From Cryomorpha ignava (lineage in GTDB: Bacteria; Bacteroidota; Bacteroidia; Flavobacteriales_D; Cryomorphaceae): a stretch of DNA of 64,000 bases. The stretch is taken from NCBI RefSeq assembly GCF_010686655.1, contig NZ_JAAGVY010000024.1:1-64000 (forward strand), written 5' to 3'. The translations under genes were made by a program, and so were the position numbers. Under the pieces are notes generated by a model. The model had not been told where the DNA came from. It searched no databases and worked only from the letters and a program-made list of their open reading frames with translations. Below, one piece after another: positions 25,612-34,165 of the stretch; position 1 is the first letter of the stretch, and the number at the start of each line of letters is the position of its first letter.

Positions 25612-25641
25612 TTTTTCAACAATTCATTTAAATTAACAATA

Positions 25642-27594
25642 TTGAGACAGCTTTTATTACTCGCAGTAGTTCTATTTCAAATGATTACTTCCACAACAGG
25701 TTTTAGTCAAATCCTATTTATGGAAGATTGTTTTAAAGGAGGTGTGACGACTGGTGGAATGGACAATATCGGAGCAGGATGGAATAATACATGTGAAATA
25801 AAATGGGAGGATAATTATACACTTCGTGCAGCTTTTGCCCTTACATATAGATATGGCAGACCCGAGCCTCATACTATGATTGTGAATGCCGCGCAAGTGA
25901 ATTGGAACTTCAGTACACAAGTAGGAATTGAGCAAATAGAAATAGAACCAGGTGCCAATTATTTTGCGCCTCAGGCTATGGATATAACAAGCTTAATACA
26001 AATAAATAATAATATCCTAAACATAGATTTTCCCCCTCAAAAATTTTATGAAGACTATCCTAATTGGGGCTGGTGGGGAATGTATGTTGTCATTTTATAT
26101 GAATCACCTGATATTATTGAAGATATTTGTACAAGAATTTATATCTCAGATAAAAATCAAACAGCACCACAGCATTATTCAATTAATTCACCAGAATATG
26201 TATTATCTTCACCTGTAATTTTTGGAATCCATTCAAGCAGGATTACACCATTTGACAGTGATAAAAGTGAAATCTTAATCAATAATATTTCTGTAGGCAC
26301 TATTCTCGGCCCAGATTCAGTTAATCCCTCACCTTATGCAGGTGTACAAGGTCACTTTTATTATGAAAACGGGATGGCGGAAGGATTAAATGGTGATTCA
26401 GCAAATAATCATGTTGAAGGTCAAGATGGTGTTTGTGTTATTAACGATTATATTAATAATGATTCTGATTTTCAAGATTTCATTTTTTACCGCGTACAAT
26501 ATCGACCCGATGGCGGTTTCAATCCGCACCCCTCTTTCAACATCACCTACACCCCAACATGCCCTCTTTCAACCGGAGAAATGCTGCGATCCTACTCAAA
26601 GTGCTTATTGCAATCCCCCACCCCCGGCCAGCCTGATTACACAGAGCCCATAGAATTCAGCGCCATACCCGGCTACGACCATTATGCCTGGACACCGGCA
26701 GCAGGGCTTAGCGATACTACCATTGCTAATCCCATTTGCAATGCAGACAGCAGCGGGTGGTACCGCGTGCGTATGTGGAACGATGATGAAGATGGAGCCT
26801 GCGCACAAACCATTCCCGTTTTTCTAACCGTTGGTAAAGTGCCGCGCCCAAGAAATCTCCAACTCATTCCCAGCACCTGCCCCGCCAATACCGGTAAAAT
26901 CATCTTTGGCGACATGGATGGAAAAACTCCATTTCAATACAGCGTAAACGGAGAAACAAAAACCAATGCCACTTTTGAGAATCTCGCGCCGGGCATTTAT
27001 GAACTCTCGGTGCAGGATGCATTAGGCTGTACCTGGGACAGTACGGTGGTGCTTGATTTAAGTCCATTTCAAACAGCGGCCTTTACTGCAAACCCCGATT
27101 CGGGTTACTCCCCCCTGCAAGTGGTTTTTCAAAACCAAAGTACCAACGCTACGAGTTATGTTTGGCAAATGGATGACGAACCTTTTAGCACTTCTGCAAA
27201 TTACACCGGCTATACCTTTGCCGATACGGGCACGTTTACCATCGCTCTTATAGCTTACCGCATTGATGAGACTTGTGCAGATACGGCCTTTGCCACCATA
27301 CGCGTAGCGGAAGGATTAAAAATGATTATTCCCAATATCATCACACCAAATAACGATGGCCGCAACGATGCCCTCGTGGCACAAACCGGGGGCGTAGCCA
27401 TTATGCGCTGGGAAGTGCGCAACCGTTGGGGCAACCTTATCCATAGCGGCGAAGCTACAAACCCTCCACCTGCTCTAGCGCTCTGGAGCCCGGAAGAGAA
27501 TCAGTATCCTGATGGAGTTTATACGGTGATTATTACTGCCAGAGGGAAAAGTGGTGAGGTTAAGGATTTTGGGGTGCAGGTTGTTGTGAAATAG
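25642..27594 (+). CDS. Secreted protein with PKD domain and gliding-associated C-terminal (type B T9SS) domain
   Basis: 650 residues from TTG 25642. That start gives the signal peptide LRQLLLLAVVLFQMITSTTGFSQ and follows the -7 box; a GTG at 25558 would lie upstream of the promoter. Residues about 25-340 resemble the DUF3344-type beta domain (AALTYRYGRPEPHTMIVNA-like and WGWWGMYVVILYES). Then an Ig-like region, a SprB-type repeat (GKIIFGDMDGKTPFQYSVNG, LAPGIYELSVQDALGC), a PKD domain (FTANPDSGYSPLQVVFQNQS), and the CHU_C tail IIPNIITPNNDGRNDALVA to the end. The tail is the type B T9SS signal. The role may be adhesion or surface coating; this is inferred. Codon 651 is the TAG inside the first heptamer repeat. 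Confidence 0.82.
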   Translation: MRQLLLLAVVLFQMITSTTGFSQILFMEDCFKGGVTTGGMDNIGAGWNNTCEIKWEDNYTLRAAFALTYRYGRPEPHTMIVNAAQVNWNFSTQVGIEQIEIEPGANYFAPQAMDITSLIQINNNILNIDFPPQKFYEDYPNWGWWGMYVVILYESPDIIEDICTRIYISDKNQTAPQHYSINSPEYVLSSPVIFGIHSSRITPFDSDKSEILINNISVGTILGPDSVNPSPYAGVQGHFYYENGMAEGLNGDSANNHVEGQDGVCVINDYINNDSDFQDFIFYRVQYRPDGGFNPHPSFNITYTPTCPLSTGEMLRSYSKCLLQSPTPGQPDYTEPIEFSAIPGYDHYAWTPAAGLSDTTIANPICNADSSGWYRVRMWNDDEDGACAQTIPVFLTVGKVPRPRNLQLIPSTCPANTGKIIFGDMDGKTPFQYSVNGETKTNATFENLAPGIYELSVQDALGCTWDSTVVLDLSPFQTAAFTANPDSGYSPLQVVFQNQSTNATSYVWQMDDEPFSTSANYTGYTFADTGTFTIALIAYRIDETCADTAFATIRVAEGLKMIIPNIITPNNDGRNDALVAQTGGVAIMRWEVRNRWGNLIHSGEATNPPPALALWSPEENQYPDGVYTVIITARGKSGEVKDFGVQVVVK

Positions 27595-27707
27595 TCTCGA
27601 GTCGCTAGTCTCTAGTCGCGAGGGAGAATTTTGGGCAGAAAAAAGGCGCCAGTCTCTAGTCGCTAGTCCCAAAATAGAATTTGGTTGGAGAATAGTCGTG
27701 AGTCATG
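27593..27707 (+). repeat. Heptamer arrays AGTCNNN (4 + 3 + 2 units)
   Basis: Three short arrays of 7-bp units: 27593-27620 (AGTCTCG, AGTCGCT, AGTCTCT, AGTCGCG), 27651-27671 (AGTCTCT, AGTCGCT, AGTCCCA), and 27694-27707 (AGTCGTG, AGTCATG). The first begins within the stop codon of the upstream gene. The constant part is AGTC; three bases vary. Confidence 0.65.
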
Positions 27708-27749
27708 TTTAGTGAATTCCCTTGATCTTATTAATTTCTGGTGAATCCC

Positions 27750-27788
27750 GGAACGGTTATTTAATGACGATAAATGTCATTATGTTCC
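27750..27788. repeat. Compound inverted repeat in non-coding region
   Basis: Outer arms GGAAC (27750-27754) and GTTCC (27784-27788) enclose TAATGAC (27762-27768) and GTCATTA (27776-27782). No T-run follows, so it is not a standard terminator. Confidence 0.5.
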
Positions 27789-27968
27789 ATGTGCGGTAGA
27801 CTTTCTCTTTAGGCTCTAATCTCTATACACATTTCGACTCCGCTCAATGCATCGCATCTTTTTTGAACTGTGAGTAATTGCAAGTGCCCTAATAAATAGC
27901 TCCAATTAATGCCCTCGCGCGCCTGTGCATTCCTCTCGGTAAAAAGCCTCGTCGGATGCAGAAGGGTT

Positions 27969-28110
27969 CAACCGCACAAATCATCCAAACTACTAAGTCT
28001 ATTCATTAATAAGTCAACTCAACAAATACTGGAGTTTTACTGAATGAAATTTCTAAGGGAACAATAGTTCGTGCGGGTGACTACCTTTAGGGTTGGGGCG
28101 CGCGAAGGGC
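27969..28110 (+). repeat. Degenerate dispersed element, copy A
   Basis: Shares collinear landmarks with 62264-62405: CAACCGCACAAATC at offset 0, ATTCATT at the same offset (37), GTGCG at +102 (+100 in copy B), and GGCGCGC at +128 (+127). The sequence between is AT-rich and clearly diverged. Both copies lie between convergent genes and in the same orientation. Confidence 0.5.
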
Positions 28111-28182
28111 TTAAGATATAAAAGTTTCGCGGATTATTACCACGCTATTTTAGAAATTAATCAACTTGTGTAAAGAGATTAG

Positions 28183-28201
28183 TTTAGGGCTAGGGCGCAC
28201 G
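28183..28201 (+). repeat. Extra copy of the G-rich tail of element A
   Basis: TTTAGGGCTAGGGCGCACG matches the tail at 28086-28104 in 16 of 19 positions, 97 bp downstream of it. Confidence 0.4.
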
Positions 28202-28251
28202 CCAGCATTAAAGACCGATTATAGTCATGCCGTTGTCTTGATCCAGAGTCT

Positions 28252-28279
28252 TGCAGGTTGCAGCTTATGGTTTATAGCT
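28252..28279 (-). repeat. Heptamer array AGCNNNA, third site
   Basis: On the minus strand: AGCTATA, AACCATA, AGCTGCA, ACCTGCA, the same family as at 21367 and 21478, more diverged. It begins 12 bp beyond the stop codon of the DCC gene. Confidence 0.55.
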
Positions 28280-28297
28280 TTTCACTTAAAGCTATTT
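28274..28297 (+). terminator. Hairpin with T-run at the DCC 3' end
   Basis: ATAGCTTT (28274-28281) and AAAGCTAT (28288-28295) around a 6-nt loop, followed by T residues on the plus strand. It would stop rightward transcripts coming from the non-coding region; part of the stem overlaps the last codons of the DCC gene. Confidence 0.5.
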
Positions 28298-28705
28298 TTT
28301 TACAAATCGATGGCTCACGGGTTTATCAGGAATCATGCAGGCATCTTTTTTGCCGAACCAGCGGTATCGATTTTTGGCAATAAAACGATACACGGCATCG
28401 CGGATAAATTTTGGAATTATCCAAAATACACCCATAAGCGGCCATAGCGAACCCATTCCTGCAGCGATTTTTAAGGCTCCCGAGCTTTGATCGTATACTT
28501 TCCCCTCTCTGTAAACCAGTATGCTGTCAACATTCTTGTATTGTGGATATTCTGTTAAAATCTCATCAGCTATTGGCCATGACAAACTTGCGAAGTAAAA
28601 CTCTTCCTTTTTGTCGCGTTTTAAGATAAACTGTACCGCGCCGTTGCATAAATTGCAATATCCATCAAAGAGTACCAGCGTTTTTCCTTCGGGAATAGAT
28701 GACAT
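28292..28705 (-). CDS. DCC family thiol-disulfide oxidoreductase (YuxK-like)
   Basis: 137 residues, the standard size for single-domain DCC (DUF393) proteins. LVLFDGYCNLCNGAVQFILKRD has the Asp-Gly-x-Cys-x-x-Cys motif. It continues with YFASLSWPIADEIL, DSILVYREGKVYDQSSGALKI, and ends in FIAKNRYRWFGKKDACMIP, with the conserved Tyr-Arg-Trp-Phe-Gly and a further Cys. Substrates are unknown; a redox role is inferred from the CxxC. It is divergent from glyA, with a separate -7 box (TAACTTTG on the minus strand, 28742-28735). Confidence 0.88.
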   Translation of the reverse strand: MSSIPEGKTLVLFDGYCNLCNGAVQFILKRDKKEEFYFASLSWPIADEILTEYPQYKNVDSILVYREGKVYDQSSGALKIAAGMGSLWPLMGVFWIIPKFIRDAVYRFIAKNRYRWFGKKDACMIPDKPVSHRFVKK

Positions 28706-28734
28706 TTATGGAGATTTGGGATAAGTCGTTGGTG

Positions 28735-28742
28735 CAAAGTTA
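28735..28742 (-). promoter_or_regulatory. Candidate -7 box (TAACTTTG) for the DCC gene
   Basis: Lies 29 bp upstream of the ATG at 28705 on the minus strand. It is divergent from the glyA -7 box 20 bp away. Confidence 0.45.
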
Positions 28743-28762
28743 ATCTTATGCCAAGTATTTTC

Positions 28763-28770
28763 TAATTTTG
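28763..28770 (+). promoter_or_regulatory. Candidate -7 box (TAATTTTG) for glyA
   Basis: TAnnTTTG match ending 27 bp before ATG 28798. It shows that the longer reading frame beginning at 28768 is not the true start. Confidence 0.5.
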
Positions 28771-28797
28771 GCACTTAGCCGGACTAAAGGAATAAAC

Positions 28798-30069
28798 ATG
28801 AAAAGAGATACAAAGGTTTTTGAAATAATTGCGCTGGAGAAAAAGCGACAAACGGAAGGTATAGAATTAATCGCGTCAGAAAATTTTGTTAGCGAACAGG
28901 TTATGGAGGCCATGGGCTCTGTAATGACTAATAAGTACGCAGAAGGTCTTCCAGGCAAGCGGTATTATGGCGGTTGCGAATTTGTGGACATGACCGAAAA
29001 TCTTGCGATTGACAGATTAAAAGAACTCTTTGGTGCTGAATGGGCAAATGTTCAACCACATAGCGGCGCGCAGGCCAATGCAGCAGTAATGCTGGCAATT
29101 TTGCAACCGGGAGATAAAATTATGGGATTTGACCTTAGCCACGGCGGGCATCTTACCCACGGTTCTCCGGTTAACTTTTCAGGAAAACTTTACCGACCGG
29201 TTTTTTATGGAGTAGAAAAAGAAACAGGCAGAATTGACTATGATAAACTTGAGCAGAAAGCGATAGACGAAAAACCGAAACTTTTAATTTGTGGTGCATC
29301 GGCATATTCTCGTGATTGGGATTATGAGCGTTTGCGCAGCATTGCCGATAAAATAGATGCCTTTTTGATGGCCGATATCGCCCACCCTGCGGGATTGATA
29401 GCAACCGGATTACTGAATGATCCTATGCCACACTGCCATATTGTAACCTCTACTACCCACAAAACCCTTCGTGGACCACGTGGTGGAATTATTATGATGG
29501 GCAAAGATTTCGACAATCCATTTGGGCTTAAAACACCAAAAGGAGCCGTGCGCAAAATGTCGTCGCTATTAGACTCCGGCGTGTTCCCTGGTACGCAAGG
29601 CGGGCCGCTTGAGCATGTTATTGCTTCTAAAGCAATTGCATTTGGCGAAGCCCTTACTGACGAGTATAAAACCTATATGAAACAAGTAGTTGCCAACGCC
29701 CGCAAAATGGCGCAAGCATTTATGGATCGCGGCTTCGAAGTAATAAGCGGTGGAACGGATAACCACAGTATGCTCATTGACCTACGGTCTAAAAACATTA
29801 CCGGAAAGGAGGCTGAAAATGCACTGATACTTACAGACATTACGGTAAATAAAAACATGGTTCCATTTGATGATAAATCGCCTTTTGTAACCAGCGGAAT
29901 GCGCATTGGCACACCGGCTATTACCACTCGTGGGCTTAAAGAAGAACACATGGAAGCCATAGTACAACTGATAGATGATACGCTTACGAACAGAGATAAT
30001 CCGGATAAAATTGAAGAGATTAAAGCTAAAGTTCATCAAATGATGAGTAAGTACCCGCTTTTCGCATAA
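28798..30069 (+). CDS. glyA: Serine hydroxymethyltransferase
   Basis: 423 residues, the normal length. PLP-dependent fold type [21 protein letters not shown] near the start, [32 protein letters not shown], the active-site Lys in [17 protein letters not shown], and [15 protein letters not shown] near the end. It interconverts serine and glycine while charging tetrahydrofolate with a one-carbon unit. The start is set by the -7 box and by alignment to [18 protein letters not shown]. The next gene, for fumarylacetoacetase, follows 28 bp later. Confidence 0.97.
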   Translation: MKRDTKVFEIIALEKKRQTEGIELIASENFVSEQVMEAMGSVMTNKYAEGLPGKRYYGGCEFVDMTENLAIDRLKELFGAEWANVQPHSGAQANAAVMLAILQPGDKIMGFDLSHGGHLTHGSPVNFSGKLYRPVFYGVEKETGRIDYDKLEQKAIDEKPKLLICGASAYSRDWDYERLRSIADKIDAFLMADIAHPAGLIATGLLNDPMPHCHIVTSTTHKTLRGPRGGIIMMGKDFDNPFGLKTPKGAVRKMSSLLDSGVFPGTQGGPLEHVIASKAIAFGEALTDEYKTYMKQVVANARKMAQAFMDRGFEVISGGTDNHSMLIDLRSKNITGKEAENALILTDITVNKNMVPFDDKSPFVTSGMRIGTPAITTRGLKEEHMEAIVQLIDDTLTNRDNPDKIEEIKAKVHQMMSKYPLFA

Positions 30070-30097
30070 TTATTCATTGAATAAAAAAACTAAGATT

Positions 30098-31375
30098 TTG
30101 ACAAAAATTACAGCAAATAATCCAGATAGAAAATCGTGGATACAAATAGGTAAAGACAGTGATTTCCCAATTCAAAATATTCCCTTCGGAATCTACAGCG
30201 ACAAGGGCACCAGCCCAAGAACCTGTGTAGCTATTGGAAATAAAATAGCCGATTTATACGAATTGGCTAACCGCGGCTACTTAGATGATCTCGGCATTAC
30301 AGCCGATGACTTTAAGAAGCCCGAACTGAATGATTTGATGAAATCGGGAAAAATGGGTATGCGGAAATTGAGAAATAGATTGGCTGACTTATTCGATACA
30401 AATACACCCGACTTACAAAGCAAAGAATCTGATATTTCTGCGATATTAAAACCTCAGCGATCGGTAACAATGCATTTACCGGTTCGAGTTGGCGATTATA
30501 CCGACTTCTATTCAAGTATAGAGCACGCTACCAATATTGGAACCATGTTTCGGGATCCAAAAAATGCCTTATTGCCCAACTGGCGTCATATTCCGGTGGC
30601 TTATCACGGCCGCAGCTCGTCTATTGTGCCAAGTGGTGTTGCTATCCATCGCCCAAAAGGGCAAACCAGACCCAACCCGGAAGAGCCACCCGTTTTTGGC
30701 CCTACAAAAAGATTGGACTTTGAGCTGGAATTGGCTTTCGTTACATTTGACGGTAAACCCATGGGTGACAGTATTTCTACTGAAGAAGCAGATGATTATA
30801 TCTTTGGAATGGTTTTGTTTAACGACTGGTCTGCACGCGATATTCAAAAATGGGAATATGTGCCACTGGGACCGTTCTTAGCCAAGAATTTTGCCTCTTC
30901 CGTTTCTCCGTGGATAGTCACTTTGGATGCTCTGGAACCGTACCGCACATTAGGTCCTGCCCAAAATCCGGAAGTGCTGCCATATCTTGAATTTGAAGGC
31001 GAAAAGAACATTGATATTAATCTGGAGGTAGCTATTGATACCGGAAGCGGAGAAGAAACTGCTATTTGCTTTTCAAACTATAAATATTTGTACTGGACAT
31101 TAAATCAGCAGTTGGCTCACCATACTGTAAATGGATGCAATATTCGCGGAGGCGACATGATGGCTTCGGGAACAATATCGGGCAGCAAGCCTACAAGTTT
31201 TGGTTCTATGCTTGAGCTATCATGGAGTGGCAGCAAGCCAATAAAACTGGCCGACGGAACCCAAAGAACGTTTGTGAACGATGGCGACACGGTAATTATG
31301 CGCGGCCATGCAATGGGCAATGGTGTTAAAATAGGATTTGGAGAAGTACGAACAAAAGTATTGCCAGCTAAATAA
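30098..31375 (+). CDS. fahA: Fumarylacetoacetase
   Basis: About 425 residues. The last enzyme of tyrosine breakdown, cleaving fumarylacetoacetate to fumarate and acetoacetate. It has the N-terminal SH3-like domain (KSWIQIGKDSDFPIQNIPFGIYS) and the C-terminal catalytic domain with DYTDFYSSIEHATNIGTMFRD, YHGRSSSIVPSG, LDFELELAFV and FNDWSARDIQKWEYVPLGPF, containing the metal and catalytic residues of the family. No ATG start exists: TTG 30098, preceded by an A-rich stretch, fits family N-termini; TTG 30077 is the alternative. Other tyrosine-pathway genes are not present here. Confidence 0.95.
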   Translation: MTKITANNPDRKSWIQIGKDSDFPIQNIPFGIYSDKGTSPRTCVAIGNKIADLYELANRGYLDDLGITADDFKKPELNDLMKSGKMGMRKLRNRLADLFDTNTPDLQSKESDISAILKPQRSVTMHLPVRVGDYTDFYSSIEHATNIGTMFRDPKNALLPNWRHIPVAYHGRSSSIVPSGVAIHRPKGQTRPNPEEPPVFGPTKRLDFELELAFVTFDGKPMGDSISTEEADDYIFGMVLFNDWSARDIQKWEYVPLGPFLAKNFASSVSPWIVTLDALEPYRTLGPAQNPEVLPYLEFEGEKNIDINLEVAIDTGSGEETAICFSNYKYLYWTLNQQLAHHTVNGCNIRGGDMMASGTISGSKPTSFGSMLELSWSGSKPIKLADGTQRTFVNDGDTVIMRGHAMGNGVKIGFGEVRTKVLPAK

Positions 31376-31409
31376 GAATAGCGTAGTTTTAGTTCGTCTA
31401 ACAAAATAC

Positions 31410-33638
31410 ATGGATTTAGAAATTGATTTAGAACAAGAAAAGAAAGAAATTCTTTCGCGTTATCGCGGATTACTGCGGGTGATAAAGAATGCCAAATCGC
31501 CTCAAGATAAGCGAGATATTCGCAAGGCATTTGATGTAGCGCTTGAGGCTCATAAGGATATGCGTCGAAAAACCGGCGAGCCTTACATTTATCATCCCAT
31601 TGCTGTAGCGCGTATTGTTGCTGAAGAAATTGGCCTGGGTCCTACTGCCATTGTTGCTGCTCTTTTGCACGACACGGTAGAAGATACGGATATAAGCCTG
31701 GCCGATATTGACCATTTATTTGGGCCAAAAGTTAAATCTATTATAGACGGGCTTACTAAAATAGCCGACGTTTTTGACCATACCGCCAGCATTCAGGCAG
31801 AGAATTTTAAGAAAATGCTGCTCACCCTTTCGGATGATGTGAGGGTAATATTAATAAAGCTTGCTGATAGGCTACATAATATGCGCACGCTCGAATCTAT
31901 GCGGCGCGACAAGCAGCTTAAGATTGCCAGCGAAACTTTATTTATGTATGCCCCATTGGCACACAGGCTTGGGCTTTATTCTATAAAAACGGAGCTGGAA
32001 GACCTTTCTTTGAAATATACCGAGCCTGAAGAGTATGCAGACATTGCTGTAAAACTAAAGAAAGGGCAGGCAGTAAGAACCAGGTTTATCAATCGGTTTA
32101 CGTTGCCCATAAGGCGAAAGCTGGATGAAACCGGTTTTAAGTATGAGATTAAAAGCCGCACAAAATCAATATACAGCATTTGGAACAAAATTCATAAGAA
32201 GGATATTCCATTTGAAGAAATCTACGACCTTTTTGCTATTCGGATTATCCTTGACACCAAACCAGAGAATGAAAAAGCCGAAAGTTGGAAGGTATATTCT
32301 ATTGTAACTGATTTTTATCAGCCAAACCCTGACAGGTTGCGCGACTGGATATCGACACCAAAGACTAATGGCTACGAGTCGCTGCACACCACTGTAATGA
32401 GCCCAACCGGAAAATGGGTTGAGATTCAAATACGAACCCAGCGCATGGACGAGGTGGCCGAGATGGGATACGCCGCACACTGGAAATACAAGGGCAAGCA
32501 AGATGGCGATTCAAGTCTGGATCAATGGCTGGCAAGGATTCGTGATATGCTGGAATCTGCAAGTAGCGGTGCTATAGATTTTATAGATGACTTTAAACTC
32601 AATCTATTCAGCGACGAGATTTTTGTGTTTACGCCCGACGGCGAATTAAAAAGCCTTCCTAAAGGAGCTACTGCGCTCGATTTTGCTTTTGAAATTCACA
32701 GCCAGGTTGGCGAGTCGTGCATTGGTGCCAAAGTTAACCAGCGACTTGTACCTCTTAGCCATCAGTTAAAAAGTGGCGACCAGATTGAAATTCTGACTTC
32801 TAAGAAACAGAAAGCGAAAGAAGATTGGCTTAGTTATGTGGTAACTGGTAAAGCCAAATCTAAAATTAAAACAGCTTTAAAAGAGGAGCAGAAAAAAGTA
32901 GCCAGCATCGGTAAAGAGATGGTGCAAAGGAAGTTTAAAAGCATGGGTGCTGAATTTAACAGCAAAAATGTAGCCGAGTTGGAACAGTATTTTAAATACA
33001 AAAATACGCTGGACTTATACCAGGATATAGCTTCGGGCAAAATTTCGCTCAAAAAAATAAAAAGTCAGGTTGTTGAAAACGGTGAATTATCTTTCACAAA
33101 CAAAAAACCTGTGGTTGCAGAACCCGAATCGAAATCCACAAAATCAACTTCAAAAATTCCCGGAGATACACTTTTTATAGGCGATGATGAAAAAGACGTT
33201 CCTTACAAAATCGCACCTTGCTGCAACCCCATTCCCGGAGACGATGTTTTTGGATTTGTAACGATTAACGACGGGATCAAAATACACCGAATGAATTGCC
33301 CCAATGCTGTTCAACTCCGCTCTAACTATGCATACCGCGTAATAAAAGCCAAATGGCAGAGTCAAAAAGACAAAGAGTTTTTGGCCAATGTGTTGTTTAA
33401 GGGAATTGACGATGTGGGTTTGGTTAGCAATATTACACAGGCTATTTCAACCGACTTAAATGTAAACATGAAGTCGATTAGTTTTGAAAGCAACGATGGC
33501 GTTTTTGATGGCCGAATTTCTGTGTATGTTTACGACAAAGACCATTTGAACAATCTTATGAGGCGTCTACGCAATGTAGAAGGCGTGCTAACAGTGGAGC
33601 GTGGGGAGCTTTATGGCGAAAAAGATAAAGGAATGTAA
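31410..33638 (+). CDS. Bifunctional (p)ppGpp synthetase/hydrolase (RelA/SpoT)
   Basis: 742 residues from ATG 31410; the upstream extension to 31338 overlaps fahA and is unlikely. Domains in order: HD hydrolase with HPIAVARIVAEEIGLGPTAIVAALLHDTVEDT and LADRLHNMRTL (residues 50-170); synthetase with KSRTKSIYSIWNKIHKK and RDWISTPKTNGYESLHTTV (about 230-350); TGS with VFTPDGELKSLPKGATALDFAFEIHS; and a C-terminal ACT. Intact HD residues suggest a working hydrolase, so this is a Rel-type dual enzyme of the stringent response. Confidence 0.95.
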   Translation: MDLEIDLEQEKKEILSRYRGLLRVIKNAKSPQDKRDIRKAFDVALEAHKDMRRKTGEPYIYHPIAVARIVAEEIGLGPTAIVAALLHDTVEDTDISLADIDHLFGPKVKSIIDGLTKIADVFDHTASIQAENFKKMLLTLSDDVRVILIKLADRLHNMRTLESMRRDKQLKIASETLFMYAPLAHRLGLYSIKTELEDLSLKYTEPEEYADIAVKLKKGQAVRTRFINRFTLPIRRKLDETGFKYEIKSRTKSIYSIWNKIHKKDIPFEEIYDLFAIRIILDTKPENEKAESWKVYSIVTDFYQPNPDRLRDWISTPKTNGYESLHTTVMSPTGKWVEIQIRTQRMDEVAEMGYAAHWKYKGKQDGDSSLDQWLARIRDMLESASSGAIDFIDDFKLNLFSDEIFVFTPDGELKSLPKGATALDFAFEIHSQVGESCIGAKVNQRLVPLSHQLKSGDQIEILTSKKQKAKEDWLSYVVTGKAKSKIKTALKEEQKKVASIGKEMVQRKFKSMGAEFNSKNVAELEQYFKYKNTLDLYQDIASGKISLKKIKSQVVENGELSFTNKKPVVAEPESKSTKSTSKIPGDTLFIGDDEKDVPYKIAPCCNPIPGDDVFGFVTINDGIKIHRMNCPNAVQLRSNYAYRVIKAKWQSQKDKEFLANVLFKGIDDVGLVSNITQAISTDLNVNMKSISFESNDGVFDGRISVYVYDKDHLNNLMRRLRNVEGVLTVERGELYGEKDKGM

Positions 33639-33642
33639 ATGA

Positions 33643-33673
33643 TTGATAGATCATTAGAAATACGTTACTTTTG
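33643..33673 (+). promoter_or_regulatory. Promoter of the fur operon
   Basis: TTG (33643-33645), 20-nt spacer, TACTTTTG (33666-33673). Transcription would begin near 33680, about 20 nt before the TTG start codon of fur. Confidence 0.7.
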
Positions 33674-33700
33674 TAGGCTTAATTAGATACTGTATCAAGG

Positions 33701-34156
33701 TTGGAATTACAAGAAAAAGTAAAGCAGATATTCTCGGCTTATCTGGAGCAAAATGGCCACCGGAAAACTCCCGAACGATTTGCAATACTCAATGAAATTT
33801 ATGTTTACAACGGTCATTTCGATATAGAGTCGCTCTATATTAAAATGAAAAACAAAAATTATCGTGTAAGCCGGGCCACCCTCTACAATACCATAGATTT
33901 ATTGCTTGCCTGCAACCTGGTACGCAAGCATCAATTTGGGAAAAATCTGGCGCAGTTTGAAAAATCGCATGAATTTAAGCAACATGACCACATCATTTGC
34001 ACAGATACCGGCGAAGTGCTCGAGTTTTGCGATCCTAGGATTGAGACAATCAAAAAAACAATTGAAGAAGTATTTAACGTTAAAGTAATGCACCATAGCT
34101 TGTACTTTTACGCTGTGAAGAACAGCGAAGAGACAGCACCACAACCCCAAAACTAA
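33701..34156 (+). CDS. fur: Fur-family transcriptional regulator
   Basis: 151 residues with a TTG start that fits the promoter just upstream. Winged helix: [56 protein letters not shown]. Metal-binding part: [45 protein letters not shown], with the HxH and downstream His residues. Only the first Cys of the usual CxxC is present (Cys-Thr-Asp-Thr), and there is no C-terminal CxxC, so the structural Zn4Cys site is absent, as in many Bacteroidota Fur proteins. It controls iron genes by analogy. It could be PerR- or Zur-like instead; the symbol is provisional. Confidence 0.8.
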   Translation: MELQEKVKQIFSAYLEQNGHRKTPERFAILNEIYVYNGHFDIESLYIKMKNKNYRVSRATLYNTIDLLLACNLVRKHQFGKNLAQFEKSHEFKQHDHIICTDTGEVLEFCDPRIETIKKTIEEVFNVKVMHHSLYFYAVKNSEETAPQPQN

Positions 34157-34165
34157 CTATCAGGT

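Larger units (their letters stand above)
27595..28291. other. 697-bp non-coding convergent intergenic region
   Basis: No open frame here looks like a protein; one 93-codon frame at 28166-28447 is antisense to a good gene. The region contains AGTCNNN heptamers, the compound hairpin at 27750, degenerate repeat copy A (27969-28110), a second copy of its G-rich tail (28183-28201), an AGCNNNA array and a terminator. No tRNA or rRNA was seen. Confidence 0.6.

Noticed and set aside
28166-28447. 93-codon plus-strand frame
   Set aside because: Antisense to a clear DCC protein and crosses the heptamer array and terminator.
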